Positions 47,001-60,850 of a stretch of DNA of 64,000 bases are shown in pieces. The DNA comes from Diphasiastrum complanatum (taxonomy: Eukaryota; Streptophyta; Lycopodiopsida; Lycopodiales; Lycopodiaceae): contig CM055107.1 of NCBI GenBank assembly GCA_029204225.1, forward strand, positions 1,426,128-1,490,127. The letters run 5' to 3'. The position numbers were made by a program, and so were the translations under genes. The notes below the pieces were generated by a model, which saw only the letters and a list, made by a program, of their open reading frames with translations, was not told the DNA's origin and did no database searches. Numbering within the stretch: position 1 is the stretch's first letter; the number at the start of each line of letters is the position of its first letter.

Positions 47001-49725
47001 TTGCTCACTTGTTTTGGCTTCTTCTATTACTTGGCCTTCTTGTGCTCTTTCAAAATACCACATTGGCAAATTCCTTGTTGGTGAAGAAGGTGATGTTTAA
47101 CCGTTCAAAAGAATTGACATGGTTTCCCTTTTCCTTGAATCTTATTTTTTTGGGGATTCGCTTTTGTTGCTCCTTTTCTTCTTCACTTTTATCCTCAATA
47201 ATTGGTGACCTAGCCTCTCTTCTTCTTTCTATTTGGTCTCAGGTGTGTTATCTTCATCACAGAACACATCTCTACTCATAAGATGCATCTCATCCTCCAA
47301 GTTGTGCACCAAATGGATAGGTGTAGTGAAACCATGTTGCAAAAGATCAGATACCTAGCTCTAGATCTTAACATGCTCAAACTCGAAGATCCAATATGGT
47401 GGTTGTGCTACTTGCTTTGTCCATGTGTGGAGTAATCACCGCAAGAAGGTGAGCATAGAGCTCTAACTCCTCAACAATCTCAACCTCAAGTAGGTGTGAA
47501 AAAATGATGGCATTAGCTTGTTGTTTGCCATCCCTAGCCCAATTGGTCTGGGCTTTCGCACATGATGCACAAGTTCTTTCAATGGATTTCAATCATCTCC
47601 TCTGAACTACTTGGCGAAGGAATGTAGGCCTAGAGACAAGTGTGGACCTAGAAACAAAGGGTACAACAAAAGATGTAGGAGAGACATATTGTCGTAATGG
47701 AGGCCCTGTTAAAGACATAAAGGTTGTAGTGGGTAAAGTTGTTTCATCGAAGTATAGACTTGTTTTGTGTCGCAAAACAATCTCATCTTTCTCAATATTA
47801 GGGAATAGGTTAGAAAGCTCAAGGAAACTAACCCCATAAGCCAATATAGTACCAAACTAGTGCAAACTGCAAATTATGCGCAGTTGTGAGGATCAATCAT
47901 AGCCTCTAGCCCAATGAAAGTGAGAGACACTTCTCTGAATAGATGTCACCACAATGCAGTTGCTTGACCATGTCAATGTAAGATCGCCGATTGGATCTTG
48001 TGATCATCAGGTTTCAGGCACCTCACAACAATTCATTTGGAAAACTTTGTAGAGCTCAGAACCTCTATTAACGATCCACCTTGACACCCTGAAATGCTTG
48101 GCGAAAGTATCACCTCTTTTACTTTCTAAACATCCCTCATAATGGTCAATATGAAAAAGTACGGAGGCTTAGAAGGAGGTGCCAACTGAAAAATCAATTG
48201 TAAAATCCAATTTTGTAATAAATCAATCTGGTCAGGGATTAGAATGAAGTAAAAATGAAAAGCAGTACAGAGGACAACGAAGGGATTTGCATACCATCCA
48301 AGGAACAGCAAAAAGTGCAGCATTGTTTCCAGCCAAGAGATTTTTGGTGTTGAGAATGATTTGTGGCAACTGTAGCAGAAGAAATGCAAATGTGGCAGAT
48401 GCTGCAAGTTGTTCGGTCAGAAAATTCCAATGCTGATAGGATGCATTAATGGGCTTCTCAACTGAAACTCGCTGGAGAACTTTAGGTGCTGACTGGCTGC
48501 TAAGAGTTGCATTACCTTGTGGGGCCTATAGAATTTCCATATCCTGTAATTAGCATGGGAAGATAATAGCAGTTTCTGAGAAACCTAGTTACAATTTTCA
48601 TAACCGTCACAACCTAAAACCGTGAGGGCAAATAAGTAGGTGCAAGACAAACATACCTGGGTCCACATTAGTCTTCATAGTTTCATGGATTGATAACGAT
48701 TGGAATGTGCTACTAGATTCATATAAATGAAGAGTATATCTAGTAGATCAATCACATGATGCGAGAATTACCAACCTGTCAAAAGAAATCAAGCTTTTTT
48801 GAGGGAAACTATACTAACCTCTGGAGTGATTCCAGTCGAATCCTGGTTCAGTGCGCGCACAGGAATAGCCTTCAGCCTTCTCTGTTTCTCAAAAAACAGC
48901 CTTGACGATGGCTGCATTTGGTGAGAATTGGAGAAATTTAAATTCTGCCTATAAACTTGCCCTCTTCTTGTAACCTGCAGTCCTAAAAGGGGAAAAGCTT
49001 AGAAATTTCGGATCATATAGGCCAAAACTCAATTTGATTGAGTTTTCAGAAGGGCTGCAGATGGAGCATTGTGTTGTACAGACAGTTAATTACAAAAAAC
49101 AGAACCTTTCACAGGATGAAGCATGATAACTATTGACTTTTAATTTTTTTTAGTTGTTGCTATACACGAGAGCATGCTCTGCTAGATGTGACGGAGCTTA
49201 GGAATCATTGCTATTACATTTCTCACCACTTATCATCTATTATGCACAGAATATGAATACAGGAGGGTTCTTACAAGAAAGTCAAAGTTATGCTATTAAA
49301 AGAAGAGCACCCAGATACTGCCATGCTTTTGCAAAAATCTCCAACAGACAGCAACAAAAAACTCCTCCAATAAGTGGTGAGTTGGTGAGGACTTCCTTTC
49401 CTCTGTTTGAGGGCAGGAGTCCGACTCCAATCCACCAGACTAATGAGGACATAAAAGAGAACCCAAAAGAAACAGATAGCTGAATTCTTGTCTCATATCT
49501 TGGGGACTACTATCAGATTACAGCAAAATCTACCATGGTGGGTAAAATTGCTCCATTCTTCAGGCAAGTGATGATGTTGCTGTGATGGCCATTGCACTGC
49601 TGACGGAAGAAACTACCGTGCTCCATCCATTCTTTCACTCTTTTGTGTGAAGAATCATAATAAGTAGTAGTAGTAGTGGTGATAGTGTGAGGAAATTGCG
49701 AGTGTAATTGAGTAGCCATCACCAT
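40809..49725 (-). CDS. MEX1: Maltose excess protein 1, chloroplast envelope maltose transporter (complete, ten exons)
   Basis: MEX1 exports maltose made in nightly starch breakdown across the inner plastid envelope. Exons: 49534-49725, 48819-48974, 48295-48525, 43218-43508, 42863-42952, 41689-41790, 41414-41532, 41235-41297, 41031-41092 and 40809-40900. All introns are GT-AG and all phases join, giving 465 residues plus TAA; Arabidopsis MEX1 is 415. Exons 1-2 give a transit-peptide-like, poorly conserved start, and the extra length lies there. Conserved blocks: LLLQLPQIILNTKNLLAGN (about 167-185), GLLTGLLGNLSLLSYFAGKK (194-213), ITIGGVSVLPQVMWSTF (about 281-296), GGLAAWSATLLFMWGPVAQM (335-354), NIQGLSVFTILLAMIGNSLL (363-382), FALALW and the tail LVDLFFG. 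Most of the protein after residue 160 is hydrophobic, and two PQ dipeptides recall PQ-loop transporters. Intron 3 (4.8 kb) holds a copia remnant and two CCGGAACG repeats. Intron 9 starts with a long (CT)n. Confidence 0.95.
40972..41027 (-). repeat. (GA)n/(CT)n microsatellite at the 5' splice site of MEX1 intron 9
   Basis: A 56 bp perfect dinucleotide run. On the gene's strand it reads (CT)n and begins three bases inside intron 9, directly after the donor GTA. The intron is only 130 bp (40901-41030), so the repeat fills nearly half of it. Read-through would give a Ser-Leu repeat. Confidence 0.95.
44560..44665. repeat. CCGGAACG hairpin family, copy 5 (MEX1 intron 3)
   Basis: A-run (44560-44580), then TTGCGATCCGGGTCGCGGAT, GACGTTCCGGATCGCACGAT, then GCAGCGGATCGCGATCCACT and GCAAC. 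GGATCGCGATCC is a perfect palindrome. Clean example of the family structure A(n)-TTGCG...CTGCAAC. Confidence 0.6.
44670..45708 (+). pseudogene. Ty1/copia RT and pol-end remnant in MEX1 intron 3
   Basis: On the plus strand, antisense to MEX1: YKAMLVPKGYVQEEDIDYKD and VAKMNTLRMVLV (reverse transcriptase start, about 44755-44865), LCKLKKVSYGLNKFQEPG (about 45000-45050), EDIVLYIDDLVN (palm YxDD block, about 45140-45170), and the pol end KEKFKVTKFLRVS (about 45640). Then comes a polypurine tract AAGGAGGG and a TG that could open the 3' LTR at 45709. Many stops; internal parts are missing. Confidence 0.75.
45709..46720 (+). other. Possible copia 3' LTR followed by intron spacer
   Basis: TGTCAAAATGTAATGGC (45709) directly follows a polypurine tract, which marks a likely LTR start. 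The right end was not determined. At 46533-46616 a direct repeat of AAACCATCTACTGATGTCCA (two copies, about 58 bp apart) is visible. No gene. Confidence 0.35.
46721..46815. repeat. CCGGAACG hairpin family, copy 6 (MEX1 intron 3)
   Basis: A-run (46721-46737), TTGCGTTCCGGGAAACCCTA, then ATGGGAAATCCCGGAACGCG, ATTCTGGATCGCGTTCCGG, AACGCGGACTGCAACC. Arms CGTTCCGGGA/TCCCGGAACG form a near-perfect hairpin. It shares the A(n)-TTGCG start and CTGCAAC end with copy 5 and CCCTAATGG with copy 4. Confidence 0.6.
46816..48294. other. Remainder of MEX1 intron 3 (5' part), unassigned open frames
   Basis: Minus-strand frames at 46818-47069, 47377-47592 and 47593-47844 are protein-like (for example LLEVEIVEELELYAHLLAVI) and probably derive from a retroelement, but I cannot name a domain. 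They lie in the sense orientation of MEX1 and inside its intron. No splice borders suggest they join the MEX1 transcript. Confidence 0.35.
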
Positions 49726-49843
49726 GTCAATCACCTCAAACCCAAAGCTCTGTTTTCTGTTTTCCGTCTTTGTATGGAAATGGAGAGAGAGCAGCGTGCA
49801 GTCCTTTAAGTGCTTTAAGATGAGAAGAGAAGCGAAGAGAGGC

Positions 49844-49945
49844 TCCTGGCGGCTGCGGGCATGTATGTTTGTTTGGTGTGAAGAGGCTCCTGTGTCTGGG
49901 CCCCGGAGGCTTCTGGCGGCTGCGGGCATGTATATTTGTTTGGTG

Positions 49946-49991
<46 letters not shown>
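49844..49991 (-). repeat. Tandem duplication plus (GA)n in the MEX1 5' leader/promoter
   Basis: A roughly 35 bp word, CTGGCGGCTGCGGGCATGTA plus TGTTTGTTTGGTGTGA, occurs at 49847-49882 and again at 49913-49948, a 66 bp shift. It is followed by a (CT)n run (49949-49991), which is (GA)n on the MEX1 strand. All of this lies 120-270 bp upstream of the MEX1 start codon, where a 5' leader or core promoter is expected. GA-rich leaders are common in plant genes. Confidence 0.8.
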
Positions 49992-49994
<3 letters not shown>

Positions 49995-50925
49995 CAAGAA
50001 TGAATGAGGCTGAGGTTGGGAATCCCGATTGCAGCGTGGTGCCACGTGAGGGAGGTTGACAGTTGTTGTTGAGGGGGGCAATGCTTTTTATAAAAGATCA
50101 CCAACTTCTAATGTAGTAAGTGTTTTCTCAAATTAGACACAAATAAATTGTTTTGGGTTGATTTATAATCCTTTAAGTACCCTTTTTCATCCATATTTAA
50201 ACATCAAAAAAAAACGTTCATCCAAAAAAAAAAAATTTAGAAAACCTTAAACAATCTATACAAGGCCTTTGATAATCAAGATTTAAAACTAGTATTGATT
50301 TAAGACTAAAACAAATACAATCTCAAATCAACTTACCGAAAGAGTATTTATGCCTAGAAAGTAGTAAATTGAATATAATTAATAAAGATTAGAATAATGA
50401 TACAAAGTGCATTAGGTGGAGAATTGTTCTTGGCCTCATAAGATCATTTTTTAAACGTCTACTTTCTTTGTGAGATATGCAAAAAAAAGAAAGAAATTAC
50501 AATACAAACAACATAAAGTAAATAAGCAATACTAGCATGAGCATATTGGTAAAACTTCTAAACAACATAAAAAAAATTGTCAAAACTCAAATAACATAAA
50601 ACCAATAATCAATATTAAGCTAAAAATCTAAGTGACAAATCAATAAAAAAAAAATGATCTAAAGAACATTCAAACTAGAATAATTTGAGTTTTTAAATTG
50701 AGCAAATTCTTTTTTAAATGCATGATCCTCAATAAGAGGTGGAATGACCTCTCCATCATGTAACAACTTAGGACTACCATAAAATTCAAAAAGTTTATCC
50801 ATATCAATTTCACCAAAAGTTTTTAATTAGTAATAATTTGCTAAAGGAAAAGCAAAAGGAGACAAAGTTCTTAATGATGCTAAAATTGATGTACCTTTAA
50901 ATCTTTTTTCAGTATTTTTATAATA
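49992..50925. other. MEX1 upstream region and AT-rich spacer
   Basis: The first few hundred bases should include the MEX1 promoter. A G-box-like CCACGTGA core lies at 50042-50049. From 50100 onward the sequence is AT-rich with no gene recognised. Confidence 0.4.
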
Positions 50926-51490
50926 GACCTATAAAAAAAAATTGGAATTCAATTGCTTTGATAAGAACAGATACATCTTACCTTTTACAGCACCTTGCAA
51001 AGCTGCAACATGTCCGTTAGTATATCTATAATCAAGTAAAACAAGATAATTTTTAGTTTCTAAGCTATTTGAGTTCTTGAATGTGTTGAGATGGGTCGAA
51101 ATATTGTTTGCATCAGACATTCCTAATGTAAAGAATTTCTTCCTCAAATATAACTTGGATGTAACATCTCTAATATCATAGAGGGTTGCTAGGATGTCCC
51201 AAGCATCCTTAGCAATTTGAGCAGTTCAAATATGGCTGATTTGAGAGTCTTTAATGTTCAGAGTGATAAAAGCAAATGCCTTGCCATCCCTCTATCTCCA
51301 TTTGGTGATGCTGGGTGCATCGACACCTCTGTGCCATCAACGATGTCCCACAGTTCTTTGGCAAGTAGTACAACTTTCATCTTGAACTTCCAGAGATGGT
51401 AGTTCTCTCCATCGAGTTTGTCAATCAGAGATGAACTACAAGATGGATCCATTTTGGTGAAGGCGAGATCGTTGGTAGAGACATATTACT
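50926..51490 (-). pseudogene. Ty1/copia gag, 5' part, minus strand
   Basis: Downstream of the LTR and primer binding site the minus strand reads MDPSCSSSLIDKLDGENYHL, then WKFKMKVVLLAKELWDIVDG, the canonical start of plant copia gag. Further on, FFTLGMSDANNISTHLNTF matches the gag core (UBN2 family). It is truncated at about 50926, with an intervening stop or shift near 51150. Confidence 0.85.
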
Positions 51491-51511
51491 AAACCACACG
51501 CTCTAATACCA

Positions 51512-52380
51512 TGTCGAAAATCGTTGGGTGTAGCAGAAACGAGTTCTGACACAAGAGTAGAACTTGGTATCTCAATGGGATTCGAGCAATCAAGATAGAG
51601 GTCAAGAATCAAAATCTATATCAAGATACTAGCAGCGGAAACTTACAACGGACAGTTGTGGATTGGAAGTTGTGTTAGCATAGCAGCAAGAATCAAGATG
51701 TGTACAGTCTGTGATAATGCACAAATGAACAAAGATAGTGGTGTGCGGACAAATTGCACTCTTTGATTAATAAAAAATAGAGCACATGAGCATGAAGTAG
51801 TGCGCTAGTCTGCGAGGCACAAAAATGCAGAGCTTCAAACGCTTGATCATTGCTAGATGAATTCTCTCTCTTTCTATCTGAGAAAATACAATCAGACAAG
51901 AAAATCGAATGATTATTGACTGCTACACGTGCGGAATTTTATCTGGATTTACTTGATTTGTTGATGATTGCAATTCAGTGATCAGTACTTGAGAGTATAA
52001 GTTTGAATCCACCTAATTTACTAGAGCCGTCCTATAGTAGGTAGCCAAGTAAATCTATGTACAAGTAGGTGAACTGTCAACATCATCGTTCTGATTGCAA
52101 TGTGGGTCGAAATCGACTGACAGTACCTTGATCAACTTTTCTCTGTATCAAACTTTATAGATCTGACTTGATTTTGTATTAAGCAATTCATGAGGGAGTC
52201 GAGAAAGTCGATGGAGTCGAGTGAGTCAAGGGTCGATGAAGTCGAGTGAGTCGAGAGTCGAGTAATGATGAAGTCGAAGTCGATGGAGTTGGACTTCAGG
52301 TTTTGTTGTAGTATGAGTATATACAATTTTCAGAATGCTCATTACCGAATGGATTTGGACCTGATCATTAAAATCTAACA
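51512..52380 (-). mobile_element. Copia 5' LTR (869 bp), minus orientation, with primer binding site
   Basis: On the minus strand the LTR runs from TGTTAGATTTTAATGATC (52380) to TTTTCGACA (51512). It is followed immediately by TGGTATTAGAGC (51511-51500), one base from the tRNA-Met primer binding site. Gag follows 50 bp later. Both ends have TG/CA. The LTR contains a TCGA-rich tandem stretch. Confidence 0.85.
52197..52292 (+). repeat. TCGAtGAAGTCGAGTGAG tandem stretch inside the copia LTR
   Basis: Repeating words GTCGATGGAGTCGAGTGAG, GTCGATGAAGTCGAGTGAG and GTCGAGAGTCGAG occur in about 95 bp. Probably a replication-slippage array within the LTR. Confidence 0.7.
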
Positions 52381-53452
52381 CGACCTATGTGTCATCATCT
52401 CATTGGACATGTTTTTGCCGACTGGTAGAGGTTGCCTCAGAGACTGGCCTGCCTCCAGAGGTTGACTTTTTTCACCTCAGGAGGTAGGAGAGAATAACTT
52501 TTGAATATTTCCTCTTGCCTCCTCCATGTGGCCTTGCATTATGACTTTAGAGATAATAGTAGTGATGGAGAGAATGATCAAGTTTTATGCAAAGGCCCCC
52601 CAACAACATAGAAGAAACACGTGTGAACAAGATTTTAACTTCCGTTTCTATGTCCAGAAATCTTTCTACTTGTTAGAAGTTTGTCACAAACGTATCATGT
52701 TAGAAAATTTTGAAGTTGTACATAACGATTGTGAATCTCCAGAAGATCAAGAAAACTCTAGTCGTCTTGTTTCGAGTACTTTGAGTGAGTTGCACTATGT
52801 AGCCATGTGCCGCTTGTAGATAAGGTTCATTTTAAGATAAAGCAAACTTTGAGCTTTTGGTTTCAATCATAACTTGGAAAGTGACTAGTTGAAGGATTCG
52901 TTTAATGTGGTTTTTGGCAAATTTTTCCATCTCTTGTTTGATCAAAATTTCTATGCAGATTTCAGTTGGCAGGAGGTTTTCCGTCGTTGAAGTCTCTTCG
53001 AAGTGTGGAACTTCTACCTTTTAGCTGGTTGTCAATTGCATGGTTTTTCATTGTTTACCCCAATATGCCTTCCCTTTGTACATTTTTGCTAATTAATTAT
53101 AGGCTCTTAAGCATTGCTTTTTGCAAATGTCATCAAAGTTTGTTTAACTTATCTATTAGTTATACTTGATTTAGTGATATTTTACTTACAAGTGTACAAT
53201 GAGTGGTTTTGATAGAGGACGCCCAAACCTCAAGATAGATGACTTTTACAATTTCACATCAAAGAGAAGGTCAAACAAGCTCAAAGGCAATGGGCAAGAA
53301 GGACAAAAAAAGGGAGATGGTAGGAATTGGCCAATAGGCATTGAGGCCAAGTGCCCTATATATAGTGGAACTTTGTAGTTCATTTTTCATATTCAATCAA
53401 GAAAAGGAACCTTTGCAATTGAATGTCCTTGCTTCCTCTCTTGCTCCATTTC
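52381..53452. other. Spacer without recognisable gene
   Basis: An open frame at 52526-52819 has no recognised motif. No repeat family was identified. Confidence 0.35.
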
Positions 53453-55295
<1,843 letters not shown>

Positions 55296-55296
55296 G

Positions 55297-56549
<1,253 letters not shown>

Positions 56550-57090
56550 ATTAATGAACCGTCCATGGTTCACCACGATTCTGAGAACCGTACAGTTCAC
56601 TAAAAATTTTGGCCAGAACCATGGTGAACCGTACAATTAATTAGTTAATTAATTTTCTTTTTCAGTTTCCCACCAAAAACAGCCCAAAAAAATTCTTAAA
56701 AAATGCCAATAAAAACCAGAAATCTGTGTCTGTGTCTGTCCAAATCTGCTATGCATCAGGTCCAAATCTGTGTCTGTGTCTGTCCAAATCTGTTATGGAT
56801 CAGGTCGAAATCTGTCTGTCTGTGTGGATCAGGTCCTATTTTGGACCAGAAATTCTATTATGGATCAGGTCCTATTTGTCTGTCCAAATCTATTATGGAT
56901 CAGCTCCAAATCTGTGTCTGTCCAAATCTGGTCAGGTCAATTATTTCCTTACTTTTATGTCATATATCCTTCTTATCAGGCATATCAAATTTCAGTATCA
57001 AAACAGGGTAAAATAATAATTAATTAATTTCAAGAACCGTACCACGGTTCATGAACCGTGGTACGGTTCACCCCACGGTTCTGAGATCAA
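56550..57090. mobile_element. Foldback/MITE-like element with GAACCGT arms and internal tandem repeats
   Basis: The left arm (56556-56650) has GAACCGTCCATGGTTCACCA, TCTGAGAACCGTAC, CCATGGTGAACCGTAC, then AATTAATTAGTTAATTAATT. The right arm (57010-57085) is the inverse: TAATTAATTAATTTC, GAACCGTACCACGGTTCATG, GTGGTACGGTTCACC, CACGGTTCTGAGA. Between them (56722-56940) lie tandem units of roughly 50 bp built from CAAATCTGTGTCTGTGTCTG and TTATGGATCAGGTC. No transposase is encoded. The arms with inner subterminal palindromes and an internal minisatellite fit a foldback-type DNA element. Exact termini and target duplication are not certain. Confidence 0.6.
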
Positions 57091-57338
57091 TGGGTTCTAT
57101 GACACAGACATGAATAATTATAGTTGCACGCAACATCCATTTTTTTGATAAACATCTACCTTGAGATGTTCATTTCTTGTTAAAACCTCCAAGACTTGGT
57201 GAATTTAGTTCAATTCATTGAATTCAAATGAAAGATATGCATCTAAGTATAATCTAGTAAGGTGTAGTGTAGAATGGGCACAAAAGCTCCGTTGACATTT
57301 CGACTGGGACCTATCTCTTCTTAGAATGATTCACAAAA

Positions 57339-57341
<3 letters not shown>

Positions 57342-57385
<44 letters not shown>
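57342..57385 (+). repeat. (GA)n microsatellite
   Basis: Perfect AG/GA run of 44 bp. Confidence 0.95.
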
Positions 57386-57387
<2 letters not shown>

Positions 57388-58107
57388 TTAATTAAGAGAG
57401 ACTGGTAGGTTGATTAACTCATTAATGAGCAAAAAGATAAGCCATACTGCTAAATGAGCTTTAACTTACACCGCCATTTCTGTCTAGTTAGAGCTTGGCA
57501 ATCGTATGCATTCTAGCATTTAGTATGCACTGCATTGTTAAAAACCCCTAATTACAAAAATAATGGTTGTATTCACCATGCATTGCAGTTTGTAAAACTC
57601 ATGCATCGCAAACAACGAAAGGAAAAATGGTAGCATTCCTTGGTGTACCTAGCACTTCCCAGTTACCCTGTATCTCCCATAGTTTCTACTAATTCAAGAG
57701 ATAACAGACCCAACCCTAGCATTCAAGCAAAGATTGCAAGACAGAGTAGCAAAATTGTGTGGTGCATTACATTATCATCATCAACAAAACATTTGACGCC
57801 TCAATATGTGAAATATGCTCACTAGGCAACATGTGTGATAGTAACACATTCACTCAACACCTCTTAATCCATCCAGTACTTAGCTTATGATATAGCATTG
57901 ACCTTGGATCATGAATAAGAATTGGCTGCGGTGACGTCAAATGATTGGTTCTAACATAGAAATAATATACACCTCAGGGATTCACGAGATCCCAAATCTT
58001 GGTATAATTCCACCCGAAATTATGAAAATGAGCTGGTTCCCGGTACCCAACGACAGGCATAATCTCGTGTGTGAAATAATTTGAGGTTAAGAAATTTCTG
58101 CAAGGTT
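57386..58107. other. ABCE 3' flank
   Basis: Immediately below 58108 the 3' untranslated region of the ABCE gene is expected on the minus strand. No other gene recognised. Confidence 0.4.
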
Positions 58108-59367
58108 CTAGTCATCAAGATAGTAATATGAGCCTGCAGACTTCTGTTCCCGGTCTTTGGTTGAATCCAACTTATTAATGCGGGGCCTGAAATTGGTCGG
58201 ATCTCGCCTGAACGTTATATCCAGGTGCTGTTTTATAATCAAAACATACAGCCAAAATAATTTGTTAGCATAGATTCAAAAAAAGAACAATTTGTAAGAA
58301 CAAAGGTTTCACAATTCTTGAAAACAACACTATTGTCAACGTAGATTGGGTAAGTGGGAAGTTCACAAACCGAGAGGAAGAGGTTCATCCCCGTTAGAAG
58401 ACTCTGTGGAGCGTTCGCAGAACAATTTACGGAAGGTCTTCCTTCATAGACAATAACTCTATCTGCTAAATACGTTGCCATGATGAAATCGTGCTCAACA
58501 ACAAAAGCAGTCTTTTTTGCATGAAGAATAAAGCGCTTGATGACCTTCGCCGCTACAATACGCTGCTCTGAATCCAGATATGCACTAGGCTCATCTATCA
58601 GGTAAATATCCGCAGGCTGAAAACATTTTTTTAAAAGAGAAGTTAAGAAGCCACAAATCAACAGATTCATTTACTGCCTGCTAAAAAGATGGATCATTTG
58701 GTTGTACATTGTATATTCTACAGACATTCATCTTCAGTTCAATAAAAATAAAAGCTGCAACTTGGACTGCAGGCATGTAATTGGGAGAAAGTGTCCTTTC
58801 TACCAGGCTGCAATACCAATTTGAGAAGAAATAAAAATCTCAATAGGAATTCCCAAGCGGGAAACAATGAAGTGGCAGGCCCTCAAAAGTTTAAACAGAT
58901 TTTTCTTTCCTCATGATGCCCAAACTCTCAGACAAAGCCATAAAATGAGCCCCCCTAGACTATAGGCTTAGAATCACTAGAATCACATTCTTCAGGCTTG
59001 TTCAGCAAACTCGGTACTTTTTCAGCAATGGGCTCACTTGGAAACAACCTTCAGCAATTTTGAAACAAGGTACTTGCAGTACGTAATATATTAGTCATAC
59101 CTTGCCAAGACAAAGGCATAAAGCAACCCGCTGCAACTCTCCACCTGAAAGGTTGATGACATCCTGATCCATAAGTGCTTCTATCTGTAGTGGCTTCATA
59201 ACATCTGTGTTAAATTGAGGGTGCATGTATGAATCTCGAATCTTCTGATGCAACAAATGTCGCACAGTAGACGTGAATTTGGGGCTTATTTTTTGTGGCT
59301 TGTAAGAGACATTGAACTCCGGTACCTCATCCTCTTCCCCTTTTTCATCAGGTTTCAGCAGACCAGC
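58108..59367 (-). CDS. ABCE2: ABC transporter E family protein (RNase L inhibitor/ABCE1-type ribosome recycling factor), last three exons
   Basis: ABCE/RLI is a soluble twin-ATPase iron-sulphur protein that splits ribosomal subunits after termination. Exons: 59101-59367 (89 codons), 58371-58616 (82 codons) and 58108-58227 (39 codons plus TAG), all phase 0 with GT-AG borders. Exon A holds [17 protein letters not shown], the second signature motif [12 protein letters not shown] and the end of NBD2's helical part. Exon B holds Walker B and D-loop, [15 protein letters not shown], and the H-switch [15 protein letters not shown]. Exon C holds the conserved tail [20 protein letters not shown] and [10 protein letters not shown]. 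The residues are nearly identical to plant RLI2, so the gene is under strong constraint. The N-terminal Fe-S domain, NBD1 and the NBD2 Walker A are missing; they must lie beyond 64000, across an intron of at least 4.6 kb full of retroelements. No frame damage is seen, so this is likely a live gene cut by the window. Confidence 0.95.
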
Positions 59368-60300
59368 CTACATATGCATGATCGTAGCAGTAAAAAAAAG
59401 TTATATAGAACAGTAGTTTTATGAAATAATACCATAAAGTCTAACTCAAAATCAAAATGCTCCGGAGCTCTGCATCCATATAGAGCAAAAAAGATTGAAG
59501 TAGCTGAGATGATGTAACAAACTAAACCTTTGAGCTACGTTGTTTGCAGAATCGGTCAAGTAAGTTTTAACATAACGATGTATAGTCTAGGATATTACTC
59601 GAATATCACATGAAAATGTGCTAACTTAAGTTTATCTAGTCCACCCACAAAGTCTTAGATGATCAAATCCATCATGCATCAACTGGACTATATGCAATTG
59701 TCTGGGACAATCCTGCTGACATCATCAGCACCCAAGAGTAAGAGCAGGTTACATGCATAAAGATGTGTCCACATAACCTTTCATAAGACGTGTCCACAAC
59801 TTAGTGGAACAAGTTGGTTTTTTAAATTTAAAAAAAGAGTATATAAACCCCGCTGGCCCGCAAGTTCTTCATTTTACAGTTTGTGAGCTGGAAAAGTGCG
59901 CCTTCATGCATATAGGAGATAAGCTGAGAGGTGGATCTGCTGTCTTTTTTTTTGTCATCATGATTTTTGGTATGTCGGTGTGATCAACTGCAGGATTGCC
60001 TAGTGATCATATTTTCGGTTTTTAGATCCCATTTTGTAAGTTTTTTCCGTATTGGTTTTTTTGGAAGTTTTTTCCTATGATGGGCATAGAATGGACTGCA
60101 GGCATCGAATTTGGATACTTTTTTGTGCATTTGGTTTGTATACAAATGTGTGAACCTGGTGTTTAACATTTGGTGTTTAGTGTTTGTTGTTTTATTGTTT
60201 TGTGTTTTGTATTTTGTAATTCAGGTTTAGTGGTCGAGTTGCTAGGGTTCAGAATTAGGGTTTGCGATTTTTTATTAAGGATTTTTGAGTTTTTGGTTTA
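59368..60300. other. Intron sequence upstream of the ABCE exon
   Basis: Expected to be ABCE intron. A TATA-like TATATAAAC lies at 59840 on the plus strand and T/TG-rich runs at 60150-60230. No exon carrying the NBD2 Walker A was seen. Confidence 0.4.
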
Positions 60301-60308
60301 GGTCACAT

Positions 60309-60850
60309 CATGCCTAGGCCGTCATATTGGGATGAGGTACATCTTCTACATGATGAGGATGGTAGATATGGTGGGACTGGCACTAAGCGTTGGTCCCTTA
60401 TGCCTTTTTGATTACTCCAACACACTCACCAGCATCTTGTCGGTGCATCTGAGGTGGCCACAGTTGGCATACGCGGTTGCCCCATGGTTCCAGAGGCAGC
60501 GCAGCATCGTATGATTGAGACTTACTTGTGATCGGGCACATCAGTTTCTATAGCACCCAAACCTGATGTGGCACCAGTTGTTAGTCAAGACCGCTCCTCT
60601 AGCTGTCACCCACCAGTCGCTCCCTCGAGCATTCTTGAGAGAATCAAACATGTAGGTGCTGTTGTCTTTGCTTCCACGAGTCGACCATCCACATCTACCA
60701 CACCTATCACATCCACCAAACCTCCCATTGTTAGACTCTCACTTACTGCAAACCTCCAGGCGTTGGTTAACCACAAGAGACCAAACGATTTACGTTCCAC
60801 CCCGGCATGGGACCTAATCCGGGTCCACCCTCCGTGCCCTAGCCTGTGAC
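60309..60850 (+). pseudogene. Unidentified decayed coding region, Ser/Thr/Pro-rich
   Basis: The plus strand reads MPRPSYWDEVHLLHDEDGRY and GTKRWSLMP-F-stop, then an open frame (about 60568-60849) with VAPVVSQDRSSSCHPPVAPS, KHVGAVVFASTSRPSTSTTP. I do not recognise a family. It lies antisense within the presumed ABCE intron, 3' of a TATA-like box, so it may be a retroelement or transposase N-terminus. Confidence 0.3.
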
